From Allokutzneria sp. A3M-2-11 16 (lineage in GTDB: Bacteria; Actinomycetota; Actinomycetes; Mycobacteriales; Pseudonocardiaceae): a stretch of 64,000 nt of DNA. Of the stretch, positions 34,371 through 43,832 are shown in pieces. The position numbers and the translations under genes were made by a program. The notes below the pieces were generated by a model. The model was not told the DNA's origin and did not search any database. It saw nothing but the letters and a program-made list of their open reading frames with translations. The DNA is taken from contig NZ_JANAVO010000011.1 of the NCBI RefSeq assembly GCF_024213555.1, positions 1-64,000 on the forward strand. The letters are read 5' to 3'. Each line of letters opens with the position of its first letter. Position 1 is the first letter of the stretch.

Positions 34371-34787
34371 CTGAATGAGTCATTCGGTGCGTTGGATTCC
34401 CTGAACGGGTCGTTCGGGGCGTTAGATGCCCTCAACGAGTCGTTCGGGGCGTTGGGAGCCCTCAACGACCCGTTCAGGGCACTGGAGTACCTCAATGACT
34501 CATTCAGGTGCTTCAAGGCCCTCAATGACCTGGTCAGAGCACTAGGCGTCCCAATGACTCGTTCGGTGCGCTCAACTACCCGAACGACTCGTTCAGCACG
34601 TTGAGCGCCCTCAATGACTCATTCAGCACGTTGGAAAGCCCTGAACGGGTCGTTGGGGGCGTTAGATGCCCTCAACGAGTCGTTGGGGGCGTTAGATGCC
34701 CTCAACGAGTCGTTGGGGGCGTTAGATGCCCTCAACGAGTCGTTGGGGGCGTTCAGGGCCCCGAACGACCCGTTCAGGGCACAACGG
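34371..34787. repeat. 30-bp palindromic intergenic repeat array 4 (14 units)
   Basis: Fourteen contiguous units start at 34371, 34401, 34431, 34461, 34491, 34521, 34550, 34580, 34610, 34641, 34671, 34701, 34731 and 34761. All are 30 bp except one of 29 and one of 31, and the last is cut at 27. Each has a palindromic core such as AATGAGTCATT, AACGGGTCGTT or AACGAGTCGTT followed by a conserved GCGTTRGATGCC-like half. Units 11-13 are almost identical, which suggests recent expansion. Open frames through it encode artificial decapeptide repeats because 30 is a multiple of 3. It fills the convergent gap 34358-34805. Confidence 0.92.
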
Positions 34788-34805
34788 CTGGGAGTGGGGT
34801 TGGGG

Positions 34806-35672
34806 TCAGTTCTGGGCGGCGTGCCGTTTCGACGCCTGGGCGGCCTGTTCGGCGCGCTCGGCGGCGAGGAAGCGGGCGGCGACGCCTTCCGGGTCGGCCT
34901 GCACGCGCGGGCGCACGGTGCCGCCGCCGTGCAGCAGCCGCGCGGTCTCCGCGCGCAGCGCCACGAAAGTGTCGGACTCCCTGGTGGTGATCTGGTCGCG
35001 CTCGGCGGGCAGGTCGACCTTGAGGTTCGCGACGATGGTCGCCGGGGACTTCGACAGCACGAGCACGCGGTCGCCGAGGTACACGCTCTCGTCGATGTCG
35101 TGGGTGACCAGCAGGATGGTGGTGTCGTGTTCCCGCCGCACGCGCAGCAGCAGGTCCTCCAGCTCGAAGCGGGTCTGCGCGTCCACCGACGCGAACGGCT
35201 CGTCCATCAGCAGCAGCGCCGGGCGGTAGGCGAGGGCGCGGGCGATGGCCACCCGCTGCTGCATGCCGCCGGAGAGCTGCCACGGGTACTTCGCGCCCGC
35301 GCCGGACAGGCCGACCCATTCCAGCGCCTCCGCGGCGCGCGCCCGGCGTTCGGCGCGGGAAACCTTGCGCTTCAACGGGAACTCGACGTTGCGCTGCACG
35401 GTGAGCCACGGGAACAGCGAGCGGCTGTAGTCCTGGAAGACCACGGCGAGGTCGTCGGGGACGCCGCGCACCTCGTCGCCGTGCAGCGCGACGTGCCCGG
35501 TGGTCGAGGCGACCAGCCCGGACAGCGTGCGCAGCAGCGTGGACTTGCCGCAGCCGGACGGGCCCACGATGCACACCAGTTCGCCCGCGGCGACTGTGAA
35601 CGACAGCCGGTCGATAGCGGTGTGGTCGCCGTAGCGGTGGCCGAGGTCGGTGACCTCCAGCATCGTGCTCAC
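34806..35672 (-). CDS. NitT/TauT-type ABC transporter ATP-binding protein
   Basis: A 288-residue SsuB/TauB/NrtD-like ATPase. Walker A GPSGCGKST near 38-46, Q-loop VFQDYSRSLFPW, signature [15 protein letters not shown], Walker B LLLMDEP followed by FASVDAQTR, and H-loop VTHDIDE. The sequence after about 225 is a C-terminal extension containing VRPRVQADPEGVAARFLAAERAEQ, longer than in SsuB. GTG 35672 begins 1 bp after the stop of the second permease gene. Last gene of a four-gene import operon; array 4 lies just beyond its stop. Confidence 0.93.
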   Translation of the reverse strand: MSTMLEVTDLGHRYGDHTAIDRLSFTVAAGELVCIVGPSGCGKSTLLRTLSGLVASTTGHVALHGDEVRGVPDDLAVVFQDYSRSLFPWLTVQRNVEFPLKRKVSRAERRARAAEALEWVGLSGAGAKYPWQLSGGMQQRVAIARALAYRPALLLMDEPFASVDAQTRFELEDLLLRVRREHDTTILLVTHDIDESVYLGDRVLVLSKSPATIVANLKVDLPAERDQITTRESDTFVALRAETARLLHGGGTVRPRVQADPEGVAARFLAAERAEQAAQASKRHAAQN

Positions 35673-35673
35673 G

Positions 35674-36486
35674 TCATGCTCCCGTTCCGGCCGCGAGCGC
35701 GGCCTGGCGGTGGGCCGGCTGCCAGGCCAGCACCCTGCGTTCGATGGCCGAAAGGCCCGTGTTGAAGAGGAATCCCAGCACGCCGAGCAGGACGATGCTC
35801 GCCCACATCGCCGGGAAGTCGTACTGGCGCTGCGAGTACAGCAGCCGGTAGCCGATGCCCTCGGTGGAGCCGACCAGCTCCGAGATCACCATCAGCACCA
35901 GGGACAGCGACAGGCTGATCCGCAGCCCCGCGAAGATCTTCGGCGAGGCCGCGGGCAGCACCACCCCGAAGATCCAGTCCACTGTGGACACCCGGAAGGC
36001 GCGGGCGGTCTCGGTCTTGGTCTCGTCGACCGACCGCGCCCCGTCCACCGAGTTCAGCAGGATCGGCCAGATCGTGCCGAAGACGATCGTGGCCAGCTGC
36101 ATCGGCGTGCCGAGGGTGAACAGCGCCAGGAACACCGGCACCAGGGTCGGCGGCGGGATCGCCCGCAGGAAGGAGATGATCGGCCCGCAGTAGTCCATCG
36201 CGGTGGCCGAGCGCCCCAGCAGCACGCCGAGCGCGACACCGAGCACGCCCGCGATGGCCCAGCCGCCCAGCATCCGCGCGACGCTGGCGAAGAGGTCCTC
36301 GAAGACCACGTCGGTCAGGAACAGGCTGGAGACCGGGCCGCTGAACCACATCTGCCGCGCGGTCTCGGCGATCTGGCTCGGCGGCGGGAAGTACAGGCTG
36401 CCCGCGATCCTGGTGGCGGTCTCCCACAGCACCACCAGGACGAGCAGCACGATCCAGCCGGACGCCGCGCTCCGCAGCCGCCTCAC
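35674..36486 (-). CDS. NitT/TauT-type ABC transporter permease 2
   Basis: A 270-residue BPD_transp_1 inner-membrane protein with about six helices. The N-terminus has the family segment LWETATRIAGSLYFPPPSQI and the cytoplasmic loop reads DETKTETARAFRVSTVDWIFGVVLPAASP, the ATPase-contacting EAA-like motif. The GTG start overlaps the stop of permease 1 (GTGA). Two different permeases imply a heterodimeric channel. A copy of GTCCACWGTGGAC lies at 35977-35989 inside that loop. Confidence 0.9.
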   Translation of the reverse strand: MRRLRSAASGWIVLLVLVVLWETATRIAGSLYFPPPSQIAETARQMWFSGPVSSLFLTDVVFEDLFASVARMLGGWAIAGVLGVALGVLLGRSATAMDYCGPIISFLRAIPPPTLVPVFLALFTLGTPMQLATIVFGTIWPILLNSVDGARSVDETKTETARAFRVSTVDWIFGVVLPAASPKIFAGLRISLSLSLVLMVISELVGSTEGIGYRLLYSQRQYDFPAMWASIVLLGVLGFLFNTGLSAIERRVLAWQPAHRQAALAAGTGA

Positions 36487-37250
36487 ACCGTCTCCCCCGT
36501 CCGGGCGCCCCAGGCGAAGAACCGCCGCTGCACCCACTCCAGCCCCGCGTTGACCAGGTAGCCGATCAGCCCGGCGACTACGGTTCCCGCGAAGACCAGG
36601 TCCATCCGGCCGCCGCCGCTGCTGGCGGTGAGGATGAACTGGCCGAGGCCCAGCGTCGCGCCGGCCAGCAGCTCCGTGCTCACCACGACGATCAGCGCGA
36701 TCGCCGCCGCGGTCCTGATCCCGGTCATCACGAACGGCGCGGCGCTGGGCAGCGCCACCGTCGCCATGATCCTCGGCTTGCTCGTGCCGAAGGCCCGCGC
36801 GGTGTCCACCAGCTGCTCGTCCAGCTCGTCGAGGGCGTAGATGGTGTTGAACAGGATCGGCCACACCGAGGCGTAGACCGCGAGCACGATCTTCGCCTCG
36901 GGACCGCCGCCGAAGAGCAGGATGGCCAGCGGGATCATCGCCACCGACGGGATGGGGCGCATCAGCTCCACCACCGTCCTGGTGGCCCGCCGGACCGCGG
37001 GCACGCTGCCCAGCACCAGGCCGAGCGGCACCGCGACGGCGATGGCGACGCCCAGGGCGATGGCCCACGCCAGCACGCTGGCGATCACGTCGTAGACGAA
37101 CACCCCGTCCAGCAGCAGCCGGACGAGGGTGGCACCGATGACCGTCGGCGGCGGGATGTAACCGGGCGGGACCAGATCGGAGTTGCTGAGCAGCTCCCAC
37201 AGCAGGAGCAGCACGGCGACCCCGACCAGCCCCCGGAAGGCGGCGCGCAC
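36483..37250 (-). CDS. NitT/TauT-type ABC transporter permease 1
   Basis: A 255-residue permease, paralogous to permease 2. WELLSNSDLVPPGYIPPPTVI near the N-terminus and the cytoplasmic loop DEQLVDTARAFGTSKPRIMATVALPSAAP are typical of SsuC/TauC/NrtB. About six membrane segments. I chose GTG 37250 (MRAAFRGLVG), with GAGGGG just upstream and 14 bp after the binding-protein stop; the longer open frame overlaps that gene and is an artefact. Confidence 0.88.
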   Translation of the reverse strand: MRAAFRGLVGVAVLLLLWELLSNSDLVPPGYIPPPTVIGATLVRLLLDGVFVYDVIASVLAWAIALGVAIAVAVPLGLVLGSVPAVRRATRTVVELMRPIPSVAMIPLAILLFGGGPEAKIVLAVYASVWPILFNTIYALDELDEQLVDTARAFGTSKPRIMATVALPSAAPFVMTGIRTAAAIALIVVVSTELLAGATLGLGQFILTASSGGGRMDLVFAGTVVAGLIGYLVNAGLEWVQRRFFAWGARTGETV

Positions 37251-37264
37251 GGACCCCTCGACCC

Positions 37265-38299
37265 CTACCTGGCCGGGACCGGGGCCTGCGGCAGCACCAT
37301 CGCGCTGACGTCGATGCGCTCGCTGAGGATGCCGAAGTCCTTCATCAGGTCCGGAACGCGCTGCAGCCTGGCCGCCTCCAGCGAGGTCGGGTAGGCGCCG
37401 ATGTTCATGATCGAGGCGGTCTGGGCGTCGATGCCCGCGTAGCCCTGCACGGCGGCCTCGACCCGGGCCCGGTCGGAGTTGGCGATCTCCACGCCCTTGG
37501 CCAGCCCGCGCTGGAAGGCCGCGAGCGCCTTCGGGTTCTCCGCGGCGAACTTGGCGTTGGTGGAGTAGCCGGCCATCGGGATCGACTCGGTCGGCCCGGA
37601 CGCGGCGTCGAAGACCCGGACGGCGCCCATGCTCTTGGCGGCCTGGGTGATGAACGGCTCGGCCATCACCGCGGCGTCGACGTTGCCGTTCTTCAGCGCG
37701 GCCGCCATCTCGGTGAATGGCATCTGCACGTACTTGAGCTGCTTGGCGTCGACGTTGTGGGCGCTGAGCACCGACCAGACGGTCATGTCGGCGAGGTTGC
37801 TGGTCGTGGTGACCGCGACCTTCTTGCCGGGCAGGTCGCTCATGGACTTCACCGACGAGTTCGGCGAGGTCATGGTCATCCAGACGTTCGGCTTGGCCGC
37901 GTAGCAGTCGGCGACCCACCTGAGGTCGACGACCTTCTTCGCGTGCGCGGTGAACATCGAGACGTAGTTGCCGTGGACCATGTCCATCTCGCCCGCGGCC
38001 ATCTTGTCGATGCCGACGGCGGAGGTGGTCAGCGGGATCAGCTCCAGGTCGAGGCCCTCGGCCTTGAAGAAGCCCGCCTGGTGCGCGATGTAGACGGGCG
38101 CGACATCGACGACCTTGACCAGACCCAGGCGGATCTTCATGTTCTGCCCGTCGCCGGAGGGTTTGTCCTCGCCGGAGGAGCCCCCCAGCAGGCCGCAGCC
38201 GCCGAGGCTCGCCATCAGGGCGGCCACGGTGAGGACGGCGCCGAGGACCCGCGTGCGGGGTCGGGACGACGGCCCGCCTGGGATGCCGCGTCGGTTCAT
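37265..38299 (-). CDS. NitT/TauT-type ABC transporter substrate-binding lipoprotein
   Basis: A 344-residue binding protein anchored by a lipobox LGGC (Cys35). The mature part begins with a Gly/Ser-rich linker and then MKIRLGLVKVVDVAPVYIAHQAGFFKAEGLDLEL, the classic SsuA/TauA/NrtA/ThiY-like start. LPGKKVAVTTTSNLADM and the C-terminal lobe with AVMAEPFITQAA follow. The ligand could be a sulfonate, nitrate, thiamine precursor or similar; the sequence alone does not decide. ATG 38299 follows GGAG at 7 nt. First gene of the operon. Confidence 0.92.
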   Translation of the reverse strand: MNRRGIPGGPSSRPRTRVLGAVLTVAALMASLGGCGLLGGSSGEDKPSGDGQNMKIRLGLVKVVDVAPVYIAHQAGFFKAEGLDLELIPLTTSAVGIDKMAAGEMDMVHGNYVSMFTAHAKKVVDLRWVADCYAAKPNVWMTMTSPNSSVKSMSDLPGKKVAVTTTSNLADMTVWSVLSAHNVDAKQLKYVQMPFTEMAAALKNGNVDAAVMAEPFITQAAKSMGAVRVFDAASGPTESIPMAGYSTNAKFAAENPKALAAFQRGLAKGVEIANSDRARVEAAVQGYAGIDAQTASIMNIGAYPTSLEAARLQRVPDLMKDFGILSERIDVSAMVLPQAPVPAR

Positions 38300-39068
38300 G
38301 CTTGTGCTCCAGTGCTTCGGAGTTGCCGGGGTGGGTGGGGCCTACCTAACGTTCGGCCGCCTCGACGGGTCAAGCCCGTACGGGAAGAAAGAACGCTCTC
38401 TCGTTTCGCGAAGATCGTGCGCTTTGCATTTCCTTGAGGTCAACGGAAACGCGCTGTAATCGCTTCCGGGCGATTGTGGACGGAGAGCCACCACCACCCT
38501 CCTGATGGATGACACGCCGGATGAAATTCTCCTCTGTTCCCCGTTCGGAGTAGTCCGGCACAGGAGCGCTCGATGCGAAACCCGTCGAAGGGCGGGATCC
38601 GAGACGATTCCGAGTCATCAGCCGAGGCGGAGCGCCCAACGGGCGACTCGGCCCGCCGCGGGCCCGCGAGCGGCCGCCGACCGGGGCGAACGGCTGGGCG
38701 AACGGCTGGGCGAACGGCTGGGCGCCGAGCGCGCCGCGCCGGGACAGCGAACGAGCCGGACGGCATAGGCCCTGTTCACGGCGGCTGCCGGAACGGCTCA
38801 TACTGGGCTCCTCAGCTGGGGATCTGCTCTGCCGGACGCGCCGGCTCACCAAGGGTAGCCAGGCAATCACTCGTCCGAGCCATAAGGGTCTAGACAAGGC
38901 CATGGTTGAGCGTCAAATCAACAACACGAATGTCATCTCCTTCCTAACTGAAGGTCCCAAGGCTGACAGGACGGTTCTTCTTCGCTACCTTGCGCTGAAA
39001 GTTGTCCGTACGAGCTGGGTCCCGTACGGGGGGAGCCGCTTAGCTCTGATCCGGGGAGTGTTCACGTA
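38300..39068. other. 769-bp region without a firmly supported gene
   Basis: It separates the divergent importer operon and the conservon. It holds two copies of the palindrome CCCGTACGGG (38375-38384 and 39021-39030), three tandem 12-mers at 38687-38722 and a lower-GC stretch at about 38880-39010. Open frames such as 38573-38893 (+, 106 residues) show Arg/Gly-rich, repeat-derived composition and are not convincing. One short open frame at 38902-39069 is listed separately. Confidence 0.6.
38687..38722. repeat. Tandem 12-bp repeat, three copies
   Basis: CGAACGGCTGGG is repeated three times exactly, with no interruption. Confidence 0.9.
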
Positions 39069-39069
39069 G
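38902..39069 (+). CDS. Possible 55-residue leader peptide upstream of cvnA
   Basis: ATG 38902 opens a 55-codon frame ending in TAG at 39067-39069. The final G of that stop is the first base of the cvnA GTG (TAGTG), a layout that permits translational coupling. The product begins MVERQINNTNVISFL and ends LALIRGVFT. Codon use is less GC-rich than in neighbouring genes, and only a weak AAGG lies before the ATG. It may be a genuine leader peptide or just promoter DNA. Confidence 0.3.
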   Translation: MVERQINNTNVISFLTEGPKADRTVLLRYLALKVVRTSWVPYGGSRLALIRGVFT

Positions 39070-42000
39070 TGCCCGATCAGCCCGGCAGGATCGCGTCCCG
39101 CAAGGGTGCCCCGAACCGGTCCACCGCATCCGCCGATGACGGCGACGGCGGTGGGCCCTCCTCGACGCACGCACAGCGGCGAACACCTCCGGTGTCCGAG
39201 GCGACACCCATCCCCGCCCACCCCGACCGGCGTGACGACGCCCGCTGGCGGCTGCGCAACTGGCGGCTGCGCAACCGGCTGGCCGTGGTGCTGCTCGTGC
39301 CCACGATCACCGCGCTGGTCCTCGGCACCCTGCGCGTGCAGGACGAGCTGGCCCGCGCCGACGACTTCGGCCGCACGGTCGCCCAGGTCGACGTCGCCCG
39401 CAAGGTGACGACGGTGATCCACGCGCTGCAGAAGGAACGGACCCTCGTGGTGGCCAGGGTCGCGGCGGGCCGCAGCACCGACCGCAAACCCATGGTCGAC
39501 CAGTTCGAGACCGTGAACACCGCGGTGAACGACCTGAACCGCGCGATGGAGTCCCTGGAGTACGACGACGCCGCCAGCGAGGAGCGCTACAAGCGCGGTA
39601 TCCAGCGGCTCAGTGCACTGAACCCCCTGCGCCTGGTCGCCGACACGACCTCCTACGCCGATATCGCGGTGCACGCGGTCTACTCCTCCATCCTCGACGC
39701 GCTGGTGCAGCTCGGCCGCGAGGTCAGCGCCTCGGTCTCCGAGCACTCCCTGTCCAGGGCCGCCACCGCGATCCAGGCGCTGACCCAGGCCAAGGAGCGG
39801 GTCGCGCAGCAGAACGCGCTCATGCAGATGGCCGCGACGCACGACGAGTTCCGCGCCGGGCAGCTCGACGAGCTGCGCGCGGCCAACTCCGGTTACGACG
39901 CCGCGGTCTCGGACTTCCAGGCGGTGGCCACCCCCTCGGAGCGGCAGCTGTTCCTCGGCACGGTCAGCGGCAGCGACGTCGACACCCGGCAGCGGATCAA
40001 GCAGATCTCGGTGATCAAGGGCGCCAACGACGACTCCCTCGACATCCCCGGCGACGAGTACAACCGGGTCGCGGGCGTCACCAGCGACCTGCTCAGCCGG
40101 GTGGAGAACACGCTGCTGGAGGCGCTGCGCACCGAGGCCGACGGCCTCGCCGCCGCCGCGGTCGCCCACGCCACGCGGGACGCGGCGCTGGTGCTGATCG
40201 CCCTGCTGGTGGCGCTGCTGCTGATGGCCGTCGTGGTCCGCTCGCTGCTGGCCCCGCTGCGGGTGCTGCGCACCGAGGCGCTGGCGGTGGCCAACGAGCG
40301 GCTGCCGGAGACGGTCAGGCGCATCCTCGACGACCCGAACCCGGCCGAGGCGGCCAAGTCCGCGGTCCACCCGGTGAAGGTGTTCACCCGCGAGGAGATC
40401 GGCCAGGTGGCGCGCGCCTTCGACGCCGTCCACGAGCAGGCCGTGCACATGGCCACCGAACAGGCCCTGTTGCGGGACAACGTGAACGCGATGTTCGTCA
40501 ACCTCTCCCGGCGCAGCCAGACGCTGGTGGAGCGGCAGCTGTCCGTGCTGGACCAGCTGGAGCAGGACGAGCAGGACCCGGACGCGCTGTCCAGCCTGTT
40601 CGTGCTCGACCACCTCGCCACCCGCATGCGCCGCAACAGCGAGAACCTGCTGATCCTCTCCGGCAGCGGGCTCGGCAAGCGGCTCTCCGCCCCGGTGCCC
40701 GTCGCCGAGCTGATCGGCGCCGCGGTCTCCGAGGTCGAGCACTACGCCAGGATCAACCTGACCGCCGCGCCGGACGTGCTGGTGCAGGGCCGGGTGGTCA
40801 ACGACCTCATCCACCTGACCGCGGAGCTGCTGGACAACGCCACGGTGTTCTCCGACCCGCAGAGCCCGGTGGACGTCAGCGTCGCGCAGCTGCGCTCGAA
40901 GGACCTGGCGATCCAGATCACCGACCGCGGCGTCGGGATGAGCGACGCGGAGCTGGCCGAGGCCAACCAGAACCTGGCCGAGCCGCCGGACATCGACGTC
41001 GCGGTGTCCCGCCGGATGGGCCTGTACGTGGTCGCCCGGCTGGCCAAGCGGCACGACATCCGGGTGCGGCTGCACAACGGCGAGTACATCGACGGCGGCA
41101 CCAGGGCGATCATCACCGTGCCCGCCGAGCTGGTCGTGCTGCCGTCCGCTCAGGACACGACGATGTACCCGACCTCGGCGCAGCCCCTCGGGCAGTTCCC
41201 GCCGCCGATGCCGCAGCGCCAGCCGCAGCAGCACCTCCCGGAGCAGCAGGAGTGGTTCACCGCGACCAACCCCGCGGTGGACCCGGTACCCGAGCACACG
41301 CCCGCCCCGGCCCCCACTCCGGCTCCGGTGCCCGTCGCCGAGGTGGAGCAGCCCGCGGAAGCGCCCCCGGTCTCCCCGTTGGAGGACTCCGGCGAGCACG
41401 TGCGGGTCGGCGGGCCGAGGGCACTGGCCCGGCGCCTGGCGCCGTCGCTGGTCGAGCAGAGCGAGGCTCCGGCAAGGGAACCCGCTCCGTCCGAAGTGGA
41501 CAGCTCGAACCTGTTCGCGGCGCACCAGGAGAGCCCGGCCCAGCACACCGGGTCCTTCGAGAACCCGTTCCCGCAGGTCGAGCGCCCCGAGGTGGACGCG
41601 CCGACCGAGCGGCTGCCGATCTACGAAGAGATCCTGTCGCAGTGGTTCCAGACGGTGGAGAACCCGGACGGCGAGTTCCCGCACCCGTCGCCGCCGCGCC
41701 CGGTGCCCGCCGACGAGGCGCTGCCCGCCCCGGTGGAGCGGGCCCCGGCGCCCGAGCCGGTCGCCGAACCGGAGCCGGTGGCCGAACCGCCCGCGCCCGC
41801 CGCGCCCGTGGAAGCGGTGGAGCCGGTGATGCGCCGGGAGACCATCCCCGCCCCGCCGAGGGCCAACGCCTGGCGCTCCGCCGGTGACGAGGGCTGGCGC
41901 GCGGTGGAGACGATGCTCAACGCCCCGGCCGAGGACACGGTGACCCCCGCGGGGCTGCCCAAGCGGGTGCCGAAGGCGAAGCTGATGCCGGGCTCGATCA

Positions 42001-42269
42001 AGCCGGCCGCCCCGCGCCGCTCCGCCCCGCCGACCAGGAGCGCGGGCCCGGCCCAGTCCACCGCGGCGCCCCACCCCCAGCCCGCCCAGCCCACCCGCTC
42101 CGCCGAGGCGGTGCGCGGCCGGATGTCCAGCTTCCAGCAGGGACTGCGGCGCGGGCGGCATGCCAGGATCGACGAGCTTGCTGGCGAGCGCGCCGGCTCC
42201 AACGGAACGCACGCACCCAACGGTGCCGCGCCGGCCAACGGTGCCGCGCGACAGGAGGAGGACAAGTGA
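39069..42269 (+). CDS. cvnA: Conservon sensor: NIT-domain histidine kinase-like protein (CvnA)
   Basis: A 1066-residue membrane sensor. TM1 (about 76-95, [18 protein letters not shown]) and TM2 (about 375-395, [18 protein letters not shown]) flank an extracytoplasmic nitrate/nitrite-sensing (NIT) domain with [27 protein letters not shown] linker precedes a degenerate histidine kinase core; the ATPase has [21 protein letters not shown] and [15 protein letters not shown]. No clear phosphoacceptor His box is seen. From about residue 700 on is a long Pro/Glu-rich disordered tail. Conservon CvnA proteins signal to a small GTPase through CvnB and CvnC at the membrane. GTG 39069 follows GGGGAG by about 11 nt. 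Confidence 0.93.
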   Translation: MPDQPGRIASRKGAPNRSTASADDGDGGGPSSTHAQRRTPPVSEATPIPAHPDRRDDARWRLRNWRLRNRLAVVLLVPTITALVLGTLRVQDELARADDFGRTVAQVDVARKVTTVIHALQKERTLVVARVAAGRSTDRKPMVDQFETVNTAVNDLNRAMESLEYDDAASEERYKRGIQRLSALNPLRLVADTTSYADIAVHAVYSSILDALVQLGREVSASVSEHSLSRAATAIQALTQAKERVAQQNALMQMAATHDEFRAGQLDELRAANSGYDAAVSDFQAVATPSERQLFLGTVSGSDVDTRQRIKQISVIKGANDDSLDIPGDEYNRVAGVTSDLLSRVENTLLEALRTEADGLAAAAVAHATRDAALVLIALLVALLLMAVVVRSLLAPLRVLRTEALAVANERLPETVRRILDDPNPAEAAKSAVHPVKVFTREEIGQVARAFDAVHEQAVHMATEQALLRDNVNAMFVNLSRRSQTLVERQLSVLDQLEQDEQDPDALSSLFVLDHLATRMRRNSENLLILSGSGLGKRLSAPVPVAELIGAAVSEVEHYARINLTAAPDVLVQGRVVNDLIHLTAELLDNATVFSDPQSPVDVSVAQLRSKDLAIQITDRGVGMSDAELAEANQNLAEPPDIDVAVSRRMGLYVVARLAKRHDIRVRLHNGEYIDGGTRAIITVPAELVVLPSAQDTTMYPTSAQPLGQFPPPMPQRQPQQHLPEQQEWFTATNPAVDPVPEHTPAPAPTPAPVPVAEVEQPAEAPPVSPLEDSGEHVRVGGPRALARRLAPSLVEQSEAPAREPAPSEVDSSNLFAAHQESPAQHTGSFENPFPQVERPEVDAPTERLPIYEEILSQWFQTVENPDGEFPHPSPPRPVPADEALPAPVERAPAPEPVAEPEPVAEPPAPAAPVEAVEPVMRRETIPAPPRANAWRSAGDEGWRAVETMLNAPAEDTVTPAGLPKRVPKAKLMPGSIKPAAPRRSAPPTRSAGPAQSTAAPHPQPAQPTRSAEAVRGRMSSFQQGLRRGRHARIDELAGERAGSNGTHAPNGAAPANGAARQEEDK

Positions 42270-42691
42270 CCATCCCGCAACAGCCGGGCGGCTTCGGCTG
42301 GTTGATCACCGAGTTCGTGCAGCGAGTGCCCGGAGTGGCGCACGCCGTCGTGGTCTCGGCGGACGGTCTGCTGCTCGCCGGCTCCGAGGGCCTGCCGCGC
42401 GACCGCGCCGAGCAGCTGTCCGCGGTCGCCTCCGGGCTGGTCAGCCTCACCCAGGGAGCCGCGCGCTGCTTCGAGGCGGGCGAGGTGGCCCAGACCGTGG
42501 TGGAGATGGAGCGGGGCTACCTGTTCCTGATGTCGGTCTCCGACGGCTCCTGCCTGTCGCTGCTGGCCGCGCCCAACTGCGATATCGGGCTGGTCGCCTA
42601 CGAGATGACCATGCTCGTCGAGCGGGTCGGCCAGCAGCTGACGCCCGAGCTGCGCGCCCAGCTCCAGGGTGGCGGCAGAGGATTCCGCTGA
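42266..42691 (+). CDS. cvnB: Roadblock/LC7 domain protein (CvnB)
   Basis: A 141-residue MglB-like roadblock protein, expected to modulate the nucleotide state of the CvnD GTPase. [31 protein letters not shown] is the N-terminal roadblock pattern; [17 protein letters not shown] lies near the C-terminus. The GTG start overlaps the stop of cvnA (GTGA). Confidence 0.95.
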   Translation: MTIPQQPGGFGWLITEFVQRVPGVAHAVVVSADGLLLAGSEGLPRDRAEQLSAVASGLVSLTQGAARCFEAGEVAQTVVEMERGYLFLMSVSDGSCLSLLAAPNCDIGLVAYEMTMLVERVGQQLTPELRAQLQGGGRGFR

Positions 42692-42722
42692 TGTGGGCCG
42701 ACGCGACTCGGGAGGTGGCGAG

Positions 42723-43238
42723 ATGAGCACGGGCTCCTACTACGACCCGGAGAACACCGGCGACAACTGGTCGCAGCTCTACACCCACGGTGGGCAGCAC
42801 TCCACCGAGTACGGCGCGGAGGACTACCGGGCCGATCTCGGGGGCTTCGCCGAGCAGCCCGAGGGCAGGCACGAGCTGCGCACACCGCTGACGGAAACCG
42901 GTATGCTCGCCCGCCCCTACGCCCGGACGCGCGGCCGGACGCGACCCGACTACGATCTTCCGATCGAGGCTCTGGTCCGCACCAGCGACCACGCCGCGGG
43001 CGACAGGGAAGCCATCGGGCTTGCCGAGCACCGATCCATCAGCCGGTTGTGCATCGAGACCCGGTCGGTGGCGGAGGTCGCCGCCCGCATGCGACTTCCG
43101 CTGGGCGTGGTCCGGGTACTGATCGGCGACATGGCGACGATGGGGTTGGTCCAGGTGCACCAGAACGGTCTGGTGTCCGGTGACCAGCCCTCGATCGCGT
43201 TCCTGGAAAGGGTGCTCAGTGGGCTCCGCAGGCTTTGA
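42723..43238 (+). CDS. cvnC: DUF742 protein (CvnC)
   Basis: A 171-residue DUF742 protein. The conserved domain lies in the C-terminal two-thirds: TGMLARPYARTRGRTRPDYDLPIEALVRT, then LAEHRSISRLCIETRSVAEVAARMRLPLGVVRVLIGDM, ending FLERVLSGLRRL. The N-terminal ~60 residues are acidic and Tyr-rich with little similarity expected. ATG 42723 has GGAGGTG 5 nt upstream. Its function in the conservon complex is not known. The 3' end overlaps the start of cvnD. Confidence 0.95.
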   Translation: MSTGSYYDPENTGDNWSQLYTHGGQHSTEYGAEDYRADLGGFAEQPEGRHELRTPLTETGMLARPYARTRGRTRPDYDLPIEALVRTSDHAAGDREAIGLAEHRSISRLCIETRSVAEVAARMRLPLGVVRVLIGDMATMGLVQVHQNGLVSGDQPSIAFLERVLSGLRRL

Positions 43239-43824
43239 TCCGCACACACCGGACACCAGCCGGGCGACGACCTCGGCCAAGATCGTGGTGGCCGGTGGCT
43301 TCGGCGTCGGCAAGACGACCTTCGTAGGGTCGGTGTCGGAGATCGTGCCGTTGACCACCGAGGCGGTGATGACCGAGGCCAGCGCGGGGGTGGACGACCT
43401 CTCGGCGACGCCGAACAAGGTCACCACCACGGTGGCGATGGACTTCGGCCGCGTCTCGCTGGACCAGGACCTGATCCTGTACCTGTTCGGCACGCCCGGC
43501 CAGCACCGGTTCTGGTTCATGTGGGACGACCTGGTCCGCGGCGCCATCGGCGCGGTGGTGCTGGTCGACACCCGCAGGCTGGCCGACGCCTTCGCCTCCA
43601 TCGACTTCTTCGACGACCGGCAGCTGCCCTACATCGTCGCGCTCAACTGCTTCGACGGCATGCTGCACCACCGCATCGAGGACGTCCGCGAGGCGCTGAC
43701 CATCGACGACTCCGTGCCGATGGTGGTCTGCGACGCGCGCACCAAGGAGTCGACGAAGCAGGCGTTGATCACGCTCGTGGAGTACGCGATCCAGCAGTCC
43801 ATGACCGTGCGCCCGATGGCCTGA
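43219..43824 (+). CDS. cvnD: Conservon small GTPase (CvnD)
   Basis: A 201-residue MglA/Arf-like GTPase. P-loop GGFGVGKT at 26-33, switch region with TTTVAMDFGRVSLDQDLILYLFGTPGQHRF (DxxG replaced by GTPGQ), and ALNCFDG in place of the usual NKxD motif. GTG 43219 was chosen from the GAAAGG site 7 nt before it; it overlaps cvnC by 20 bp. Members of this class are membrane-associated effectors of the cvn system in developmental and antibiotic control in streptomycetes. Confidence 0.93.
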   Translation: MGSAGFDPHTPDTSRATTSAKIVVAGGFGVGKTTFVGSVSEIVPLTTEAVMTEASAGVDDLSATPNKVTTTVAMDFGRVSLDQDLILYLFGTPGQHRFWFMWDDLVRGAIGAVVLVDTRRLADAFASIDFFDDRQLPYIVALNCFDGMLHHRIEDVREALTIDDSVPMVVCDARTKESTKQALITLVEYAIQQSMTVRPMA

Positions 43825-43832
43825 CCCACCCC

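Noticed and set aside
34371-34787. Possible CRISPR array
   Set aside because: Repeats are contiguous with no unique spacers, and the core is a short palindrome; no cas genes nearby.
34368-34793. Open frames encoding decapeptide repeats (LNESLGALDA-like)
   Set aside because: They arise because the DNA repeat is 30 bp long; frames break at the 29- and 31-bp units, no ribosome site is seen, and similar DNA in other arrays is read in other frames and strands.
38573-38893. 106-residue open frame on the plus strand
   Set aside because: Arg/Gly-rich, partly made by the 12-bp tandem repeat, no ribosome site and no family; left as unassigned region.
38370-38903. 177-residue open frame on the minus strand
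   Set aside because: Same repeat-derived composition and no domain; overlaps the putative promoter region of the importer operon.
38985-42212. 1075-residue open frame opposite cvnA
   Set aside because: Antisense shadow; the sense frame has NIT, HAMP and ATPase motifs.
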